In this document: in pieces, positions 27,612 through 36,827 of the stretch
Numbering within the stretch: the first letter of the stretch is position 1
How the letters are laid out: every line of letters begins with the position of its first letter
NCBI GenBank assembly: GCA_009787405.1
Contig: WRGA01000115.1
Location: forward strand, 1-52,215
Direction of reading: 5' to 3'
DNA: 52,215 bases
Source: Candidatus Azobacteroides sp.
Lineage (GTDB): Bacteria; Bacteroidota; Bacteroidia; Bacteroidales; WRGA01
Made by a program: the position numbers and the translations under genes
Notes under the pieces: generated by a model
Database searches by the model: none
What the model saw: the letters and a program-made list of their open reading frames with translations, nothing else
Told to the model about the DNA's origin: nothing

Positions 27612-28589
27612 ATGCAACCGGAATATTCACGACATAGGCGTAAACGGGTATTGATTACCGGCGCCGCGGGAAACCTCGGAAGTTTGTCGGCCCGATACCT
27701 GAAAGACAAACCGCTTGAGTTGAATTTGCTGATACACCGGAAAGAGGTCGATCCAATGTTGCGTTTCAAAGAAAACATCCGGATTTTCAGAGCGGATCTG
27801 GCCGAAGCGGAAACGTTGTATCCGGCACTGGAAGGAGTCGATGTCGTCGTTCATTTTGCCGGAGTGTTGTTTAAAGCACATCCCGAAAAATTTCTTCCCG
27901 TAACCAACATCGATTATTTCAATCACTTGCTTGATGTTGCGATCAAGCAAAACGTAAAACGAATCATCCTGATCAGTTTTCCTCATACAGAAGGAGAAAC
28001 CACTCCTCAACATCCGGCGACGGGAAGATTGGATCAAACGCCTGTTTCCGTTCATGCTCAAACCCGCTTGGAAGAGGAAAAAATTTTATTTCGGAAAGGA
28101 GCCGAAACGGGAATCGAAACGGTTTCGCTGCGTGTGGGGATGGTTTACGGAAAGGGGATTTTAATGATAGATACCGCACAATGGTTTGCGCGACATTATT
28201 TGTTGGGGATCTGGAAAAAGCCGACGTTCATTCATCTGATCTCCAAAGAAGATTTTGCCGCAACGGTAGCCGCAGCCGTCGAAAGACCGGGCATTCAAGG
28301 CATTTATCATGTCGGAGACGAAGGCATTCAAACGTTACAGGAGTTTTTAGATGTCATTACAACATTCAAAGGAAATCATAACCCTTGGCGCCTGCCGGTT
28401 TGGATGATCCTGTCGGCGGCCCGCATTTTCGAATGGTTCTCGGCCGTATTCGGAACAGCAAGCCCGCTTACCTGCGATTTTATCCGCATCGGAATGGTGT
28501 CCTATTACGGCGACACCTCACGCATGAGAAAAGACCTTCTCCCGGAACTCAGATACAAGACATTCCGGGACGGGCTTGAAACAATGTAA
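27612..28589 (+). CDS. NAD(P)-binding SDR-family protein with altered active site
   Basis: A 325-residue extended-SDR (epimerase-type) protein. The nucleotide-binding motif GAAGNLG (17-23) is intact and D62 in RADLAE lies where the adenine is usually contacted. The catalytic YxxxK pair is changed to His and Arg (H148 and R152 in SVHAQTRLEEEK), and the upstream Ser is present (LISFPH). It may therefore bind NAD(P) without normal dehydrogenase activity, or use other residues. Last gene of the T9SS/M20 transcript, 22 bases after the M20 gene. Substrate unknown. Confidence 0.85.
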   Translation: MQPEYSRHRRKRVLITGAAGNLGSLSARYLKDKPLELNLLIHRKEVDPMLRFKENIRIFRADLAEAETLYPALEGVDVVVHFAGVLFKAHPEKFLPVTNIDYFNHLLDVAIKQNVKRIILISFPHTEGETTPQHPATGRLDQTPVSVHAQTRLEEEKILFRKGAETGIETVSLRVGMVYGKGILMIDTAQWFARHYLLGIWKKPTFIHLISKEDFAATVAAAVERPGIQGIYHVGDEGIQTLQEFLDVITTFKGNHNPWRLPVWMILSAARIFEWFSAVFGTASPLTCDFIRIGMVSYYGDTSRMRKDLLPELRYKTFRDGLETM

Positions 28590-28731
28590 AGTCTTTATAG
28601 AGGGTTGTTTGAATTATGTTACCTGCTAAAATTTTAAATGCTTATTCGCAAAAATTCATCGGGTATGAAAGATGTAGGTCTATTTTTTTGAAAATACGTT
28701 CTTTTTGTATTGCCCTCATTTTTAAAAAGTC

Positions 28732-28842
28732 CCCTTAGCAGCAAAAACAACATATACAACCTCCCTTATTTCCCTCTTATTAAGAGACTGAAAATAAGGG
28801 AAATAAGCGAAAGACAAAAAGGATGTCCAAGGCTGCTAAGGG
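28732..28842. repeat. CCCTTAGCAG-ended structured element, copy 2
   Basis: CCCTTAGCAG (28732-28741) is the exact reverse complement of CTGCTAAGGG (28833-28842). The core forms a second hairpin (CTTATTTCCCTCTTATT with AATAAGGGAAATAAG). Matches 10333-10443 in order and length (111 bp each). Confidence 0.68.
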
Positions 28843-28958
28843 TATTTTAAGGAATAAAGGTTTTCTTGGATGTATAAAATATTTGTATTGAATATTTTTT
28901 TGATTTTTGAATATAACTAGAAATTTAATCGTATGCCCAAATAACTCAAACAGCTTCT

Positions 28959-28997
28959 AAATTCTTTGTGACTTCGTGTCTTTGCATCTTCGTGTTT
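28959..28997. repeat. Half copy of the AAACGCC palindrome family
   Basis: AAATTCTTTGTGACTTCGTG followed by TCTTTGCATCTTCGTGTTT corresponds to the right half of the repeats at 2921, 17747 and 40918. The left half is missing. Confidence 0.6.
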
Positions 28998-29024
28998 GAA
29001 AAATAGACATTAAATGCTGTCCTG

Positions 29025-31328
29025 TTAGAATTTCACCATAAAATTCGCTCCGATTTGAAACGGTTTGCCTAATTGGGCAAAAGAATTACCCATACTTTCG
29101 AAATAGAATGTTTCATAATCGGTATCTAACACATTTTTTGTCCAGATATCAAGTTGGCAGATGCCTTTGACCACCGATATTTTTCCGTTCAACAAGCCGT
29201 AAAAATTTTGATAGGCATCATTAGATTCATTCCAGTAAATTCTTCCGGCGCCGGTATATTGAGCCCCGATGATTAATTTGTCGATGCACGAATTTTTAAA
29301 ATCAAACGTATAATCGGCGGCAATCGAAAGCGTATGTTCGGGCGCCATCGGGGAATAATTTCCTTTGTAATTGATTTGGCTGTAAGTACCGTCACCATTT
29401 TTGATGCTGTCGGTGTATTGCTTAAACGTTGCATGTGTGAATCCGTAAGAAATGTTCGTCCTGAATTTATCGAAAACCCCGTTTAAAGACACTTCCGCGC
29501 CGTAGCTTGTCGTCCGTCCTGCATTTTTCATCATTCGTCCCATGATACCGGCCGATTGAACAAATTGCATATCCCGGCAATCAATGTAGAATAAAGAGGC
29601 ATCGGCAAAAAGATGATCTTTCAATGGTTGAACCCTTCCTCCGATTTCATAATTCCAAGAATATTCCGGCTTATACGATGTCAGGTTACCGATATCAGAC
29701 TCGTCGGGATGTTTAGGATCACCGGGTTTTCCCTTCATCCGGTCTTGCATGATGTCGGCAAAGATCTGGATATTGTACCCCCCTGCTTTATATCCTTTGG
29801 CAACCGAAGCATAAATCATGTTGTTATTATCGAATTCGTATTTTAATGTGACTTTCGGCAACAATTCAGTAAAGTCCATGTTTTCATTTCCCGAAATTGT
29901 ATCGGGAGCCAAAACTTGCGTGGGCATGGGTCCACGCCCCGTTTGCACGGTACCGGATGCGGCGGTGGAGGTAGAATAATAATCTAATTTTACTTTTTCA
30001 TAGTCAAAACGCAATCCTAAGGTCAAAGACAGTCCTTTCGTCAGCAGATTATTGAATGTCGATTGATGAAAAAGAGCGGCTCCGTGGCGCGGTGTCTTAT
30101 GAACCCCGTCGATTAAAATGCTGTCGGACGTAATTTGTAACAACGGCATGCCCGGATTTTCATCTCTTAAATTAACAAAGATCGGATTAATCAAAGAAGT
30201 GATTCCGTCTTCCTTAAATAATACGGGAACATCAGTTTTCAAGCTTTGATAAAAACCGAATGCTCCGAACAACCATTGATAATTATTCAAGGTTTTTGAT
30301 TTGAAAATAACTTCTTCCGTAAGTGCATTTTGGTATTGTTTTTGATCGAGGGTGAAAATATTTTCCGGAGTAAAATCCTGATCAAGGAGCATTTTGTCGT
30401 TGAAATATTGATAAGAAGTGGTGGCATTCATTTCAAACTTATTTCCGAGGTATCTGAACAACAACGAATTGGTCAATAAAGAACGTCTATATGAACCGGG
30501 ATCGTTATAATTTACCGACGCCGTTTTTCCGGTCGTTTTATCGTAAGCGCCGTAAGGAAAACCGTCCTGATCGCTGTATTCGTAAGAAAACGAATAATTC
30601 AATTTCCAGCGGTCGGAAATATTCCAATCGAAACGAATCCTGCCACCGCCCGATTTCAGATCATCGGCTTTTTTACCGGTATAAGCATTGGTGAAGAACC
30701 CGTCTGTTTGGTTATAATTCAAGCCCAAAGAAATTCCCATGTTCCGGTTTAATTTCTCGTAATGAGAGACATTGGCCCGAAATGTATTTTCCTTTCCGTA
30801 AGAAACCAATATTTTTGTTCCTTGGTAAAACAACGGAGAAATTGTATTGATATTAATGATTCCGGCCAGCGAATTTCGTCCGTACAACGTACCTTGCGGG
30901 CCGCGCAAAACCTCGATACTTGCCAAGTCGTACAAATCGAAATCGAAAGCGCTTTTATCCAGATAAGGCGCATTGTCGACGTAAAGCCCGACAGCCGGTT
31001 CATTCATGCGGGAACCCAATCCGCGGATATAAAGGGAAGACGTGATTTTCGATCCGTATTCGGGCATATAAAGATTAGGAACAACCGATGTCAAATCATT
31101 GGGGGAAAGAATTTCCCGGTCATTTAATTCGGCTCCGTTGATGACGGAAACCGAAGCGGGAATTTTTTCGATCGGGATTTGTTCTTTAATTCCGATGACG
31201 GAAACTTCATTTAAAGTGTAATGCCTTGATATTGTGTCTTTTGAAGCAACATCCGAATGGTCGGTTTGGGCATAAACGGTCAAAGAAATTCCTGTAAGAA
31301 AGCATACCAAGTAGATAAATTTTTTCAT
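29025..31328 (-). CDS. TonB-dependent outer-membrane receptor
   Basis: An active outer-membrane transporter energised by TonB. Counting from ATG 31328 it has a signal peptide (1-20, TVYAQ), a plug domain (about 40-160; SLYIRGLGSRMNEPAVGLYV, then VLRGPQGTLYGRNSLAGIIN) and a 22-strand barrel ending GANFMVKF. It lacks the N-terminal carboxypeptidase-D-like domain of SusC proteins and has no SusD partner, so it resembles siderophore, haem or cobalamin receptors; the ligand is unknown. The frame extends to 31409, but the ATG at 31328 is directly before the signal peptide. It stands alone. Confidence 0.93.
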   Translation of the reverse strand: MKKFIYLVCFLTGISLTVYAQTDHSDVASKDTISRHYTLNEVSVIGIKEQIPIEKIPASVSVINGAELNDREILSPNDLTSVVPNLYMPEYGSKITSSLYIRGLGSRMNEPAVGLYVDNAPYLDKSAFDFDLYDLASIEVLRGPQGTLYGRNSLAGIININTISPLFYQGTKILVSYGKENTFRANVSHYEKLNRNMGISLGLNYNQTDGFFTNAYTGKKADDLKSGGGRIRFDWNISDRWKLNYSFSYEYSDQDGFPYGAYDKTTGKTASVNYNDPGSYRRSLLTNSLLFRYLGNKFEMNATTSYQYFNDKMLLDQDFTPENIFTLDQKQYQNALTEEVIFKSKTLNNYQWLFGAFGFYQSLKTDVPVLFKEDGITSLINPIFVNLRDENPGMPLLQITSDSILIDGVHKTPRHGAALFHQSTFNNLLTKGLSLTLGLRFDYEKVKLDYYSTSTAASGTVQTGRGPMPTQVLAPDTISGNENMDFTELLPKVTLKYEFDNNNMIYASVAKGYKAGGYNIQIFADIMQDRMKGKPGDPKHPDESDIGNLTSYKPEYSWNYEIGGRVQPLKDHLFADASLFYIDCRDMQFVQSAGIMGRMMKNAGRTTSYGAEVSLNGVFDKFRTNISYGFTHATFKQYTDSIKNGDGTYSQINYKGNYSPMAPEHTLSIAADYTFDFKNSCIDKLIIGAQYTGAGRIYWNESNDAYQNFYGLLNGKISVVKGICQLDIWTKNVLDTDYETFYFESMGNSFAQLGKPFQIGANFMVKF

Positions 31329-31536
31329 GTGGCGTTTTAATTTTGTTAAAGGTAAAACCAAACAGCTGTTTGATGTTGTAAAATTACGGTCTTCCCGGAA
31401 AAGAATCAATCGCTACTTTTAGTAAATTTTAAAAGAAGCAGCCGGAAATTCAAATAATTAAAACCGCTCATTATCAATGATATGCAAACAAACGCGTACT
31501 TTCGGATAGCTATATCCGGCTATAACCGCCATTCAA
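31329..31536. other. Intergenic region between ppk1 and the receptor gene
   Basis: AT-rich, with a small GGATAGCTATATCC palindrome near 31503-31516, close after the ppk1 side. No gene or clear promoter seen. Confidence 0.4.
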
Positions 31537-33612
31537 TTAATTGTCGACATTCTCAAAGTATTTATACAATTCGGATTGAGATCGAATCCGTTTTTCATTG
31601 TTTTTAGGAATGATGTATGTGTTTAAAAGTTGGGGAGACATGTTGCGGGCTTTCACGTTGTCGCTCCATTGGATTTCGAAAATGTCGCGCAGGATTTTTT
31701 GTATTTTTTTATCGTACACCGGAGTACCGACTTCGACCCGACGGTCGAGATTACGGCTCATCCAATCGGCGCTCATGATGAAATACTTGTTTTTGCCGCC
31801 GTTGCAGAATATAGCCATTCTGCTGTGTTCCAAAAGTTTATCTACGATGCTGATGATTTTGATGTTTTCGCTCAATCCTTGAACTTCGGGACTTAAGCCG
31901 CAAGTTCCTCTGACAATCATCCGTATTTTCACTCCGGCTCTCCCGGCCTTATAAAGAAGTTCGATCATTTTTTCGTCGACCAGACTGTTCACTTTTAATA
32001 AAATAAACGCCTCGTTTTTATTTTTGGCATTTTCAATTTCGCGTTCGATGTAATGCGCCAATTTTTGCCGCATGCGGTAAGGCGACACCAACAAATGGTC
32101 GCATTCAAACCGGGTGTGAGGATTTTCGAGAAAATGAAAAACCTTTTCGACATCTTCGACGATACCCGGATGAACGGTAAACAGTCCGAGATCGGTATAT
32201 AATTTGGAAGTCGATTCATTGAAATTACCGGTTCCCACATAAGCATATCCGCGAATATTTTTTCTTTCTTTTCGTTTGATCAACACAATTTTGCTGTGTA
32301 CTTTCATGCCTTCCACGCCGTGTAAAACGTGGGCGCCGGCATTTTGCAGCACTCTCGACCAATAAATATTGGCGCTTTCATCGAACCGGGCCTGCAATTC
32401 GAGCATCACCGTGACTTGTTTTCCGTTTTTGGCCGCATTGGCCAGCGCATTGATGACTTTGGAGTTTTTGGCGACACGGTACAAAGTGATGTAAATTTCC
32501 TTGACATTCGGATCGATGGCCGCTTCTCTCAGAAAATCGACGAAATGGATAAAATCTTGATACGGATAATTCAGTAAAATATCTTTTTTGCGGATGACAT
32601 TCAAAATGCTCGAATATAATTTCAACGAAGGATGAAGCAACGGATGATGAAGCTCGTCTTCCAAATCGGGACGAACGCGCGGAAAATCCATCAAATCCCG
32701 CAACCGGTGGTATCTTCCGCCGGGAATCACATTGTCCGTTTCCTTGATGCCCAACTTTCTCATGATCAACCAATGGAGATCGTCGGGAGTGGACGAGTCG
32801 TACACCAACCGGATCGGCCTTCCGTAAGGACGTTTTTGGAGGCTGTCTTTCATTTTTTCCAGAAAACTTTTGGACAAATCGTCGTCCAAATCCAATTCGG
32901 CGTCGCGGGTGATTTTAAATGTGTATGCCTCGATTTTTTCATAATCGAACATGAAAAATATTCTGTTCAGGCACAACCGGAGAATATCGTCGATAAAAAC
33001 AATTTCCGTCGTATCCTTGTTTGTTTGAGGCAGAACGACAAATCGCGGAATGGTTGAATCGCCGGGAATTTCGATGATAAAATATTTGAAAGACGGTTTC
33101 TCTTCAGAAAGATCCGACATTTTAATTCCCAAATAAATGCTGTCGTCATTCAACAACGGCAACTTATTTCTGTTGTTTAAAGCCAGAGGAACCAGTTGCG
33201 AACGGATGTTTTCGGCAAAATACTTCTTTACCCGGTAAGCCTGCCCGGCGTCCAATTGTTTTTCGTTCAGCACAAAGATCCCGTTTCGCTCCATTTCTTT
33301 CAGAATGCCGGCATAAACGACTTCGGATTTTTGTTGCAAAGTCAGGACTTTGTTTTGTATTTCGATTAACAGTTCCTGTGGATTCAGTTCGTTCGGGTTT
33401 TTCTTTTTGGAAGGAGTCAAAGCGGCAATTCTTCGTATTGATGCTACACGAACTTTAAAAAATTCATCGAGATTATTGGAAAAAATGCCCAAAAAACGAA
33501 GCCTTTGTATCACCGGAACGGCAGGATCCATGGCTTCCTGCATCACACGTTCATTAAACGCGAGCCAGCTTAATTCCCTGTTATTGAATATCGGTTTTAC
33601 TTTTGCAACCAT
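31537..33612 (-). CDS. ppk1: Polyphosphate kinase 1
   Basis: Reversibly transfers the terminal phosphate of ATP to polyphosphate. The 691-residue protein shows the PPK1 order: N-terminal domain (NRELSWLAFNERV, 10-22), head domain, and two phospholipase-D-like C-terminal domains. The autophosphorylated His lies at about residue 437 (VHSKIVLIKRK) and the second catalytic His at about 592 (HSRMAIF). GTGNFNE and SADWMSRNLDRRVE are also typical. Monocistronic on the minus strand. Confidence 0.97.
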   Translation of the reverse strand: MVAKVKPIFNNRELSWLAFNERVMQEAMDPAVPVIQRLRFLGIFSNNLDEFFKVRVASIRRIAALTPSKKKNPNELNPQELLIEIQNKVLTLQQKSEVVYAGILKEMERNGIFVLNEKQLDAGQAYRVKKYFAENIRSQLVPLALNNRNKLPLLNDDSIYLGIKMSDLSEEKPSFKYFIIEIPGDSTIPRFVVLPQTNKDTTEIVFIDDILRLCLNRIFFMFDYEKIEAYTFKITRDAELDLDDDLSKSFLEKMKDSLQKRPYGRPIRLVYDSSTPDDLHWLIMRKLGIKETDNVIPGGRYHRLRDLMDFPRVRPDLEDELHHPLLHPSLKLYSSILNVIRKKDILLNYPYQDFIHFVDFLREAAIDPNVKEIYITLYRVAKNSKVINALANAAKNGKQVTVMLELQARFDESANIYWSRVLQNAGAHVLHGVEGMKVHSKIVLIKRKERKNIRGYAYVGTGNFNESTSKLYTDLGLFTVHPGIVEDVEKVFHFLENPHTRFECDHLLVSPYRMRQKLAHYIEREIENAKNKNEAFILLKVNSLVDEKMIELLYKAGRAGVKIRMIVRGTCGLSPEVQGLSENIKIISIVDKLLEHSRMAIFCNGGKNKYFIMSADWMSRNLDRRVEVGTPVYDKKIQKILRDIFEIQWSDNVKARNMSPQLLNTYIIPKNNEKRIRSQSELYKYFENVDN

Positions 33613-33933
33613 GCCTTATCAGATAATTTTTACATAAATTTAAAAAAGCGCATAAAAATAGCGGTTTTATCGGATGTTATTGTTGAATTTTTGTTAAATA
33701 TTGATTCCGGCCGGTCAAATAGTCCGATACAGACATAGCCGTTGGAAACATACTCTTATTTATCGGACAACATGTCCTTCCGAATAAAATAGCGACGAAT
33801 AGCAAGCCGAATGCACCCGTTCAGCTTTCTGACATCCGAAACTTGTTTACTGTGTATGGAATCGGGATAATAAAAAAACAATAACCCTTCCACCCTCCAA
33901 TTCTTCACTCTTAACTCTCCACTCTTCACTCCC
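33613..33933. other. Intergenic region with dispersed repeats
   Basis: No gene seen. It contains TCGGACAACATGTCC (33763-33777), a member of the repeat family at 242, 51307 and 51801, and a C/T-rich stretch (about 33888-33931) with repeats of CACTCTT/CACTC directly after the dGTPase stop. Confidence 0.55.
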
Positions 33934-35271
33934 TTAAAGGGCCGGCAGGCTCATGCCGGTGATTTTCCGGTATAAATCGAGGGCGTAGAGGTCGGTCATG
34001 CCGGAAACGAAGTCTAATACCGATTGTACCTGAATATACGGATCGTCGGAATTGATTTCGTATTGTTCGGGAATGCGGTTGAGGAGAAGTTTTGAATAAG
34101 CCTTTTCCGGGTAAAGAACGGCATCGATCAATTTGTCGAGCAACGTGGAAATGATTTGATAACCGGCCAGTTCTATTTCCAAGACATCGGGCGATTTATA
34201 AATTTTTTTGAACGCCGTTTTTGAGCAGGCATTATACGCTTCCGCAATTTCCGGACTGATATAATCCATCAGGCAACCTTGGAATTTTCCTGCCAAAATG
34301 AGTGTTTCGTTTTTCACGAAAACATCGGCGCATTCATCAATCAAGATTCCGATGATTCTTGAGCGGAGATAGGCGATCTGTTCGTTCACATCCGTCACCA
34401 GATTCATGGTTTCTTGAATGCGGGAATGTTTTTCTTCCGGAAAGAAACCGAGCAATAATTGCTTGACTTCTTCGGTGGAAAGCAGTTTCAGTTTATAAGC
34501 ATCTTCGAGATCCATGATTTGATAACAGATATCATCGGCTGCTTCCACCGGATAAACCAGCGGATGACGGGCATATTTCGGCGGGTCGTCGGTTAACCGC
34601 ATCAAACCCATGTCATCGGCGATTCGGGCAAAAGACTCCCGTTCGGAAAGAAAAAAGCCGAATTTCTGTTTTCCGCCGCTGTGAGCCGACGAATACGGAT
34701 ATTTGACGATGGAAGCGAGGGTGGCGTATGTCAATACGAATCCGCCTTGGCGACGACCGTTGAATTGATGCGTCAACAACCGGAATGCATTGGCGTTTCC
34801 TTCAAAACTAATAAAATCATTCCATTGCGCTTCGGAAAATTTTTCCCGCAATACCTTTCCTTTTCCTTCGGAAAAATAAGTGGCAATGGCTTTTTCGCCC
34901 GAATGTCCGAAAGGCGGATTTCCCATGTCATGAGCCAGACATCCGGCGGCTACGATGGAGCCGATTTCGGAAAAATACCCGGGCAGATTTTCTTTTTGAT
35001 ACTTCAATTCTAATTGCCGGGCGATATTCGTCGCCAAAGAACGTCCGACGGAAGAAACTTCAAGGCTGTGTGTCAGTCGATTGTGAACGAAGATGCTGCC
35101 CGGAAGCGGAAAAACCTGCGTTTTGTTCTGTAACCGACGGAAAGGCGCCGAAAAAATCAACCGGTCATAATCCCGCTGAAATTCGGTGCGTCCGTCTTTA
35201 CGATGATCGTGAAATTCTTCCAGTCCGAAACGTTTGGAAGAAAGCAGTCGGTGCCAATCGGATTGAGACAT
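33934..35271 (-). CDS. dgt: Deoxyguanosinetriphosphate triphosphohydrolase (dGTPase)
   Basis: HD-domain enzyme that hydrolyses dGTP (or other dNTPs) to the nucleoside and triphosphate, controlling nucleotide pools. The HD motif residues are H68 (NRLTHSLEVSSVGR) and H114-D115 (CLAHDMGNPPFGHSG). The N-terminal RDYDRLIFSAPFRRLQNKTQ and the DDICYQIMDLEDAYKL segment are family signatures. The 445-residue length fits the Bacteroidota form. Single gene with a TAATTTTG box at 35320-35327. Confidence 0.95.
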   Translation of the reverse strand: MSQSDWHRLLSSKRFGLEEFHDHRKDGRTEFQRDYDRLIFSAPFRRLQNKTQVFPLPGSIFVHNRLTHSLEVSSVGRSLATNIARQLELKYQKENLPGYFSEIGSIVAAGCLAHDMGNPPFGHSGEKAIATYFSEGKGKVLREKFSEAQWNDFISFEGNANAFRLLTHQFNGRRQGGFVLTYATLASIVKYPYSSAHSGGKQKFGFFLSERESFARIADDMGLMRLTDDPPKYARHPLVYPVEAADDICYQIMDLEDAYKLKLLSTEEVKQLLLGFFPEEKHSRIQETMNLVTDVNEQIAYLRSRIIGILIDECADVFVKNETLILAGKFQGCLMDYISPEIAEAYNACSKTAFKKIYKSPDVLEIELAGYQIISTLLDKLIDAVLYPEKAYSKLLLNRIPEQYEINSDDPYIQVQSVLDFVSGMTDLYALDLYRKITGMSLPAL

Positions 35272-35319
35272 TTCAATTTACAATTTACGGTTTTGTGAAT
35301 CGCGAGGATGAATGAGCTG

Positions 35320-35327
35320 CAAAATTA
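35320..35327 (-). promoter_or_regulatory. Promoter -7 box (TAATTTTG) of dgt
   Basis: CAAAATTA on the plus strand reads TAATTTTG on the minus strand, about 49 bases before the dgt start. No good -33 element. Confidence 0.45.
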
Positions 35328-35404
35328 AGGTTTATCCTTCGGATAGGAATTTTTTTCTCCGGAAAATGTTTTTTCGGAATCGCCGTTATTTTCATTGTTG
35401 ATTA

Positions 35405-35435
35405 TTGCCGTGATGTTTATTTTGTCGTATCTTGC
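35405..35435 (+). promoter_or_regulatory. Possible promoter of the barrel protein gene
   Basis: TTG (35405-35407), 20 bases, then TATCTTGC (35428-35435), a slightly imperfect -7 box. Transcription would start about 35 bases before ATG 35477. Confidence 0.45.
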
Positions 35436-35476
35436 AGGCGTTTTATGGAGGATTCAAACCAATCCGCATACAAAAA

Positions 35477-36229
35477 ATGAACGTCAAACACATTTTATTA
35501 TCGTTAAGTTTATTGTTTTCCGGTTTTATGGAGGCAAATGCCGGAATAAGACCGGGTGGGAAGGTCGGATTAACCTTTGCAAAAGAATCGGTTTCATCGA
35601 AAGGAGATGTTCAATACGACATCGGCATGCAATACGGAACCATAGTCGAATTCCTGCTTGAAGGCTCATTTCCGTTTGAAAATTTATACTACGAAACGGG
35701 AATTTCCTATTTTCAAAAAGGTATAAAAACGTCTTTTGAATCCAGGGTTCCTCCGGATGATGTCGGGTCGTTTTCAACGGTATCTGTCTTTGACCGGGAT
35801 CGGCTCGGATATATCGACATTCCTTTTGATTTGAAATATAAAATACCGTTGAACAATCACTTGAAAGTGTACGGAACTTTCGGCGGATATTTTGACATTG
35901 CCGTTGAAGGAAAAAATGCTTCCGGATGTGATTTTTTGCTGAAATCGGATCTTGTTTATCCCGGGCATTCCGGGCAATTATCCGGTTATGAAAATGACAC
36001 AAAAATCAAATTCGGAACCGGAAGCAACGACAAATATAAGCGGATTGATTGCGGATTTCGTTTCGGCGTCGGGTTTGAAGCTGTAAATCATATTTTACTC
36101 GGAGTTACTTACAGCATGGGACTGAATAACATTTACAACAACAATTATCAACCCGGGCCGGCAATAAATCCCGTTTATTCTTCCGTAAAAAACCGGGTCT
36201 GGTCGCTCTATATAGCTTATTTGTTTTAA
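35477..36229 (+). CDS. Outer-membrane beta-barrel protein (PorT-like domain)
   Basis: A 250-residue protein with a signal peptide (1-21, MEANAG) and an eight-stranded barrel of the OMP_b-brl_2/PorT-like type. Signs are the start GIRPGGKVGLTFAKES, alternating strands such as LYYETGISYFQKG and IDIPFDLKYKIPLN, and the closing strand VWSLYIAYLF. Function is unknown. I start at ATG 35477, directly before the signal peptide; the frame goes back to a TTG at 35432. The phosphodiesterase gene follows after 26 bases. Confidence 0.8.
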   Translation: MNVKHILLSLSLLFSGFMEANAGIRPGGKVGLTFAKESVSSKGDVQYDIGMQYGTIVEFLLEGSFPFENLYYETGISYFQKGIKTSFESRVPPDDVGSFSTVSVFDRDRLGYIDIPFDLKYKIPLNNHLKVYGTFGGYFDIAVEGKNASGCDFLLKSDLVYPGHSGQLSGYENDTKIKFGTGSNDKYKRIDCGFRFGVGFEAVNHILLGVTYSMGLNNIYNNNYQPGPAINPVYSSVKNRVWSLYIAYLF

Positions 36230-36255
36230 ACAATTTGTTCGAATATAAAACCCTG

Positions 36256-36750
36256 ATGATAAAAATAGGTCTTTTGTCCGATACACACGGTTATTGGGAC
36301 AATAAATACGTGAAATATTTTTCTTCTTGCGACGAAATCTGGCATGCGGGAGATATCGGTTCGATGGAAATTGTCGAAAAACTGTCGAGTTTAAAACCGT
36401 TCAGAGCCGTATACGGAAATATCGACGGGCAGGACATTCGTAAACTGTTTCCGAAAAATGCGCGTTTCACCGTCGAAAATACGGAGGTGTGGATAACACA
36501 TATCGGAGGTTATCCGGGAAAATACGACAATGAAGTGATGCCCGAAATTCTGATGCATCCGCCCCAATTGTTTATTTCCGGACATTCCCATATTTTGAAA
36601 GTGAAATACGACCGCACGTTGAATTTGTTGCATATCAATCCCGGTGCTGCCGGAAAGTACGGGTTTCATGTTCAACGGACATTGGTACGTTTTTGCATCG
36701 ATAACGGGAATTTCAAAGATTTGGAAGTGATTGAATTGGGGGATCTGTAA
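36256..36750 (+). CDS. YfcE/MJ0936-type metallophosphoesterase
   Basis: A 164-residue calcineurin-like phosphodiesterase of the short YfcE/MJ0936 family, cytosolic and metal dependent. All blocks are present: LLSDTHG (D9, H11), HAGDIGS, VYGNID, THIGG and SGHSH. Members hydrolyse artificial or cyclic phosphodiesters; the natural substrate is unclear. I start at ATG 36256 since the phosphoesterase block lies only a few residues from the N-terminus; an in-frame TTG at 36235 is less likely. Downstream of the barrel protein on the same strand. Confidence 0.92.
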   Translation: MIKIGLLSDTHGYWDNKYVKYFSSCDEIWHAGDIGSMEIVEKLSSLKPFRAVYGNIDGQDIRKLFPKNARFTVENTEVWITHIGGYPGKYDNEVMPEILMHPPQLFISGHSHILKVKYDRTLNLLHINPGAAGKYGFHVQRTLVRFCIDNGNFKDLEVIELGDL

Positions 36751-36797
36751 ATCCGTTGAAATAATAGTATTAAACAATACCATATACTTATAATTAT

Positions 36798-36805
36798 TAC
36801 CTTTG
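36798..36805 (+). promoter_or_regulatory. Promoter -7 box (TACCTTTG) of panB
   Basis: TACCTTTG ends 22 bases before the panB ATG. No clear TTG at the -33 distance. Confidence 0.58.
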
Positions 36806-36827
36806 CAGCAATTTTTAAATTAACGTT

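Larger units (their letters stand above)
28590..29024. other. Gene-free region with repeat copies
   Basis: No gene is visible. It holds a CCCTTAGCAG-ended element (28732-28842) and a right half of the AAACGCC palindrome family (28959-28997). Confidence 0.6.
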
